Source: Solirubrobacterales bacterium
GTDB lineage: Bacteria; Actinomycetota; Thermoleophilia; Solirubrobacterales; 70-9
Assembly (NCBI GenBank): GCA_020438295.1
Contig: JAGQUV010000014.1
Location: 1 to 43,022, forward strand
Length of the DNA: 43,022 bases
Direction of reading: 5' to 3'
Each line of letters opens with the position of its first letter. Positions within the stretch are counted from its first letter, which is position 1. Positions 39,272 through 43,022 of the stretch are shown here, piece by piece. The notes below the pieces were generated by a model. That model was given only the letters and a program-made list of their open reading frames with translations, was not told where the DNA came from and ran no database searches. The translations under genes were made by a program, and so were the position numbers.

Positions 39272-42200
39272 CGATCCTCGTCCCCTTCTCCGGGGTTCGG
39301 GACCGCGGCGTGCCTGAAGTGGTCGCGGCAGGATGCGGGGTCATGTTCGACGGTGCCGGCCAGCATGTCGTCGACGGCGTCCCGGGCGAGGTCGACTCCG
39401 GCCTCGATGAACTTCGAGAGATCCCGAACCTTGTCTGCGCGGGACGCGCCGCGCCGCAGCATCTCACCCTCCAGGTCGGCGGAATACGCGCCCCGGGACG
39501 TCCCGCCGTCCTGCCGGACGGGGACATACAGGGCCGCGACCGGCTCGTAACCCATCGTCTCGAGCGCCCGCAGGTAGAGCTGAAGCTGGATCCTGCCTTT
39601 CTTGGTGGCCGTCTCGCGCCCGAGCCCGCCGACGTCGCCCGTCTTGTAGTCGATCGCCACCGCCTCCCGACCATCCCGGTTGAGGTCGACTCGGTCGATC
39701 TTTCCGACCAGGCCCCACCCATTCATGTCGATCGCCTCACGGCGGGCCCGCCGGGTGCCAAACGCCAGTTCCAGCTTCGCCACGGAGTGCCGCGGGGGCG
39801 ACCCCTCGCGGAACCTGGCCGCTTCCCGACGGAGATAGGTCGAAACGAGCGCGGTCACCCGGAGCCGGTTGCCCCTCGCGGCCGGATCGGAGCCGCCGAG
39901 ACCGACCCTCCCGGCATGCTCCTCGACCAGCGCCGGGACCAGTGACAGCCAGTCGTCTGTCGCGGTCCCTGAATAGAGGTCACCGAGCGATTCCCCGGTG
40001 CCCTGGTCGGCCGAGAGGAGAAGCTTGAACAGATCCTCGAGCACTGCATGGACCAGGGTGCCGATCGCGAGATAATCCGGCTCGGGTCCGAAGTCGGTCG
40101 GTCGGAGCTGCCGCTCGACGAACCACCGATAGGGACAGCCCGCGTAGGCCTCGATCTCGGTGGCTCCGAAACGCGGATCCCGTTTCAGTTCATCAAGGAT
40201 GCATTCGAGCCTGATGTCACCGAGCGTCCTCGTGCTTGCCTCAAGGGCCCGTGCCGCGTCGAGCCTGCCGCCGACCGGACCGGATTGTCCGGGATTCGTG
40301 AGCAGGTCCGCGGGATTTCCCCCGGAAGCGGCGATGCTCCTCGCCGCTTCGTCCAGGCTCGGTGCCCTGCCGAGTCCGAAGACGATCTCGCTGCCGGCCC
40401 GTCCACCCCGCCTCACGACCGGGACGCCTTCGCCGGTCTGCTCGAACAGCTCTTCGACCAGGCCGACCAGTGGTGAGGGCTGCTCGGCCTCACCGGCTTC
40501 ATCCGAGGTCTGGCAGGAGATCCAGAGGCCCTCCGTCGGGACCGTGATGCACGAGTAGAAGAGGTAGCGCTCCTGGACCTCGGGATCGCGTCGCTCGGAC
40601 ATACCGAGGCCGGAGTCCGGCTCGTTGGAGCCTTGATTCGTTTCCGGAGACCGGGCGACGCTTTGACCGTTGTCGGATTCGGCGGGATCGTTGCCGTGGC
40701 GGTCGGACCTGGAAAGGAACGGGCCCGAGCGGTCCAGATCGCGGATCCCGCCCTCCTGCTGGGCGGCCATGAACAGGTGCCTGAACCGCTTTGCCCGAAG
40801 GCTGTAAGGGCTCGTGATGCGAACCGTGCCGGCGGCCGGAACCGACCAGATCCTGATCGCATCGGTCTCGATCGCGGCCCGTACGTCAGCCAACCCGTTG
40901 CTCCGTGTGTCCTGGATCTCGAGGAGCTGTTCGGCCGCCGTCGCGATCGCCGACGCCATCTGGGTCTCGATCACCGTCCCCGGAGAGGGGGGGAGGTGTT
41001 CATCCATGGCCAGGAGCCGGGCGCCCGCCTCCCGTGACAGCTCCGCGACGACCTCGTTGACGGTCTTCCGGTCAGCTATCGCGTCGGTCAGCTCCTTCCA
41101 ACCGTCGGGCGGCCCCGACTCGACAGCGTCGATCACCTGCCGAGCCGACGGGAACGCGTCGACCAGGGCCCGGAACTCGACCCGGTCGACCATCTCGGGA
41201 TCCGGTCCGAGCGGGCCTCGCAGCCAGGCGAGGGCCGGCTCGGGACCGGCACCGGGTGCGACCGCGGAAAGGACCGAGAGGATCGTCTGGCCCACCGTGG
41301 TGACCCGGGCCGCGGTCTCGGACTCCAGTGCCACCGGGATCGAGTACCGGGCCAGGACGTCCCGGATCAGCGGGCCGTTGACCGCCGGCGAGCCGACCGC
41401 CACCGCGATCTCACCAGGTCCGACACCATCGTTGCCGGCGTCTCCTTTGATCAGCCGGGCGATCTCGGCGCCGATCGCCTCGGCCTCGTTGCGGGCGCCC
41501 GAAGAACGCATCACGGCGACCGCATCCGAGGCGGGCAGCCGCGGCTCCTGCCCCGGCGGTTTCATGAATCGCCGTTCGAGCTCGAGCAGGACCGGATCGT
41601 GCGACCCGCTGGTCGAGGCCCGCGAGGTCGGTTGCTCGGTCAGCGCGGTCGCCCTGGCGTCGTCTTTCAATGACGCGACCAACGAGTTGGTCCAGTCGAG
41701 GGCCGGGTTGTCGGGCTCGTGAGCGACGGCGACCGTCACAGCGGCGCCGGCATCCACCGAAATCCTTCTGATCAGCTCCAGCTGCTGGGGTGTCATGTCG
41801 TCGAAGCCGGCGATGAACAGCGGACGCTCGCCCCAGGACCCGGACACCGTTTTCACAGCCCGCTCGGCATCGCGGGGCCCGTCGGAGAGCCCGGCCCCGT
41901 CGACCAGCAGGTCAAGGTATGCGGAGTAGACCCCGACCAGGGACCGTAGACCGGTCAGACCCGACCTGTCCACGCGATCTCCGAGCGTGGTTGGATCGAT
42001 CATCTCTGCCCTGAACTCATCGATCAGTTCCAGTACCGACGCGGCCAGGCCCGGTTGCTCATCCAGGCGGTCGGCCACAGTGCCCCACTCGCGGTAGATC
42101 GCCTTGCGGATGAAATGTAGTCGTTGCAGCTCGCTCGCGTTGTCGGCGGGAGGTTCTCCGGCCTGAACCAGGACCTCGCGGCAGAGGTCCCGGAAATGCA

Positions 42201-42393
42201 TGACCCTGCCGCCGACGATCGCGCCTGACCCGTTCGGACCGTCATCCCTGGTCAAGCGCTTCTCCCAACCGAATATGTCGTCGATCCCCGGCACGACGAG
42301 GAAGGGCTCCCGGTCGAGTTGATCCAGGAAGGAGGCCTCGACCAGGTCGGTACGACCGGTGTTGGGGGGTCCGTGGATCAGGTGGAGCGGCAT
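39268..42393 (-). CDS. AddB-like helicase-nuclease partner with inactive ATP site
   Basis: The 1041-aa protein has an AddB-like layout. The N-terminal loop 'HGPPNTGRTDL' (7-17) has R14 in the place of the Walker lysine, so ATP hydrolysis is probably lost. Middle segments such as 'PLFIAGFDDMTPQQLELI' and 'RITSPYSLRAKRFRHLFM' match the helicase-like fold. The nuclease core at 897-919 ('GKIDRVDLN', 'AIDYKTG': D900, D915, K917) is intact. Only two cysteines remain at the iron-sulfur positions: C753 ('GCPYRWFVE') and C1022 ('DPASCRDHFRH'), with H1025 and H1028 nearby. Start ATG 42393 lies 6 nt after a -10 box. It forms an operon with the AddA-like gene. Confidence 0.85.
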   Translation of the reverse strand: MPLHLIHGPPNTGRTDLVEASFLDQLDREPFLVVPGIDDIFGWEKRLTRDDGPNGSGAIVGGRVMHFRDLCREVLVQAGEPPADNASELQRLHFIRKAIYREWGTVADRLDEQPGLAASVLELIDEFRAEMIDPTTLGDRVDRSGLTGLRSLVGVYSAYLDLLVDGAGLSDGPRDAERAVKTVSGSWGERPLFIAGFDDMTPQQLELIRRISVDAGAAVTVAVAHEPDNPALDWTNSLVASLKDDARATALTEQPTSRASTSGSHDPVLLELERRFMKPPGQEPRLPASDAVAVMRSSGARNEAEAIGAEIARLIKGDAGNDGVGPGEIAVAVGSPAVNGPLIRDVLARYSIPVALESETAARVTTVGQTILSVLSAVAPGAGPEPALAWLRGPLGPDPEMVDRVEFRALVDAFPSARQVIDAVESGPPDGWKELTDAIADRKTVNEVVAELSREAGARLLAMDEHLPPSPGTVIETQMASAIATAAEQLLEIQDTRSNGLADVRAAIETDAIRIWSVPAAGTVRITSPYSLRAKRFRHLFMAAQQEGGIRDLDRSGPFLSRSDRHGNDPAESDNGQSVARSPETNQGSNEPDSGLGMSERRDPEVQERYLFYSCITVPTEGLWISCQTSDEAGEAEQPSPLVGLVEELFEQTGEGVPVVRRGGRAGSEIVFGLGRAPSLDEAARSIAASGGNPADLLTNPGQSGPVGGRLDAARALEASTRTLGDIRLECILDELKRDPRFGATEIEAYAGCPYRWFVERQLRPTDFGPEPDYLAIGTLVHAVLEDLFKLLLSADQGTGESLGDLYSGTATDDWLSLVPALVEEHAGRVGLGGSDPAARGNRLRVTALVSTYLRREAARFREGSPPRHSVAKLELAFGTRRARREAIDMNGWGLVGKIDRVDLNRDGREAVAIDYKTGDVGGLGRETATKKGRIQLQLYLRALETMGYEPVAALYVPVRQDGGTSRGAYSADLEGEMLRRGASRADKVRDLSKFIEAGVDLARDAVDDMLAGTVEHDPASCRDHFRHAAVPNPGEGDEDR

Positions 42394-42399
42394 GGCGTA

Positions 42400-42405
42400 A
42401 CCCTA
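42400..42405 (-). promoter_or_regulatory. -10 box for the addB-like/addA-like operon
   Basis: TAGGGT (minus strand) lies 6 nt before ATG 42393 and supports that start. Confidence 0.55.
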
Positions 42406-42499
42406 GGGTCCGGGACGGCGGCCCGGATCTGACTCAACTCCCCTGTTCATCCGCAAATAGCGGCGCTCCAGAGGCGGTTTTTGCGTCCTGCGGCGTCAC

Positions 42500-42505
42500 T
42501 ATCTT
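42500..42505 (+). promoter_or_regulatory. -10 box for the last gene of the window
   Basis: TATCTT lies 5 nt before GTG 42511, an in-frame start of the gene that follows. Confidence 0.4.
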
Positions 42506-42510
42506 CACGG

Positions 42511-43002
42511 GTGACCCGGTTCCCCATCACCAAGGCGGTCCTGCCCATGTCACTCTGTTTCGTCGATCCCGCTGATGCGATTCACGTCATCTCCGACTCG
42601 GTCGGTCGTGAAGCCCGCCGTCAGCTGCTGGGAGAGGCGCTCCGTGCATGGGTGGATGAGATCCCGGAGGAGGAACTCGAGTCGCAGTACGCCCGCGCGC
42701 TGGCCGACCTCGACCAGGACGACCTCTCGTTGCTCGCCGCCTGGCATGGCTCGATGGACCTGGGCCAGCCGGTGCCCAACCGCGACTTCCTGATGGGAGC
42801 GTTCGGGACCCTGGGCGAGCACCGCCGCGAGGCGCTGAAGCTGGCCGCGGGATTCCGGGGCGAAGACGTGCTCGAGGAGGGCCTGACCGAAGACCTGGCC
42901 CTGGAGACCGTGGTCGGCTGGCTCTCGCCGGAGCGGCTGATGGCGCTCGCCGCCGAGGCGATGGACCTGTACATCTGGGACCGGATCGGCTCGGAGAACT
43001 GA
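42511..43002 (+). CDS. Unrecognised cytoplasmic protein
   Basis: With GTG 42511 the protein is 163 aa; ATG 42547 would give 151 aa and begins MSLCFVDPADAIHVISD, where the conserved-looking sequence starts. It is acidic and mostly helical, with Leu-rich segments ('LLGEALRAWVDEIPEEELES', 'EALKLAAGF', 'LTEDLALETVVGWLSPERLM'). There is no signal peptide, membrane span or metal motif. No family is recognised. It is divergent from the AddB-like operon across 117 nt and ends 20 nt before the window edge. Its third-position GC bias matches neighbouring genes, supporting it as a real gene. Confidence 0.7.
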   Translation: MTRFPITKAVLPMSLCFVDPADAIHVISDSVGREARRQLLGEALRAWVDEIPEEELESQYARALADLDQDDLSLLAAWHGSMDLGQPVPNRDFLMGAFGTLGEHRREALKLAAGFRGEDVLEEGLTEDLALETVVGWLSPERLMALAAEAMDLYIWDRIGSEN

Positions 43003-43022
43003 GCCCCGGCACCCGTTGAGCC

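Noticed and set aside
1..43022. tRNA, rRNA, CRISPR arrays, transposases, integrases, attachment sites
   Set aside because: None seen on either strand; no tandem repeat arrays or terminal inverted repeats were noticed, and no mobile-element protein motifs occur in the reading frames.

Overview
The window is GC-rich chromosomal DNA of an actinobacterium. Genes are packed closely on both strands, GTG and TTG starts are common, and stop/start overlaps of the ATGA, GTGA and TTGA type are frequent. An LLM-class (F420-type) oxidoreductase, a MarP-like CvpA/trypsin protease, a lipoprotein-type penicillin-binding protein, a DUF4383 protein and an AddAB-like pair fit a deep-branching actinobacterium such as Thermoleophilia/Solirubrobacterales. 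That placement is inference, because no rRNA gene is present. I saw no tRNA, rRNA, CRISPR array, insertion sequence, integrase or phage gene.

Layout. 1-558: 3' end of a glutathione S-transferase-like gene. 621-6063: a soluble NAD-type formate dehydrogenase operon (minus strand: NuoE-NuoF fusion, separate iron-sulfur subunit, molybdopterin catalytic subunit), preceded by a possible 51-codon leader ORF and divergent from fdhD (plus strand). 6302-7966: a fusion of a PlsC acyltransferase with GpsA glycerol-3-phosphate dehydrogenase. 8027-10640: an ECF sigma factor with a small membrane partner, a DUF4383 protein, a zinc-ribbon rhomboid protease and pterin carbinolamine dehydratase. 10647-15395: acyl-CoA metabolism, with a divergent 3-hydroxyacyl-CoA dehydrogenase/thiolase pair around a perfect 16-bp palindrome, an LLM oxidoreductase, a methyltransferase and a crotonase. 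15437-17630: a minus-strand operon for a membrane-anchored cell-wall-binding-repeat-like protein, a 76-aa protein and a metallo-beta-lactamase-fold hydrolase. 17675-25765: aspartate-family amino acids (lysA-hom-thrC, then thrB), interrupted by a RibD-like reductase, an amino-acid permease and an ABC exporter. 25949-29922: a secreted three-repeat adhesin-like protein with a thrombospondin-3 segment, an orphan ParA, an SRPBCC protein, a lipoprotein and a membrane protein. 29919-33830: a second RibD-like reductase, a PBP divergent from a MarP-like protease, and an HxlR regulator. 33914-42393: exonuclease VII (xseA-xseB) convergent with an AddA/AddB-like helicase-nuclease pair. 42511-43002: an unrecognised gene.

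A pattern links many unrelated genes here. At least sixteen starts on both strands lie 5-10 nt after a TAnnnT hexamer, as expected of a -10 box that drives a leaderless mRNA. The rule also chooses between candidate start codons, for example TTG at 9487, GTG at 33456 and GTG at 17630. Genes with long leaders, such as the thiolase, its divergent dehydrogenase and the secreted protein, have Shine-Dalgarno sequences instead.

The points most worth a second look are the PlsC-GpsA fusion, the apparent placement of the four-cysteine iron-sulfur motif in the AddA-like rather than the AddB-like subunit, the split formate dehydrogenase with its hairpin-masked leader ORF, the palindromic operator in the beta-oxidation pair, and the repeat-plus-C-terminal-module architecture of the secreted protein.
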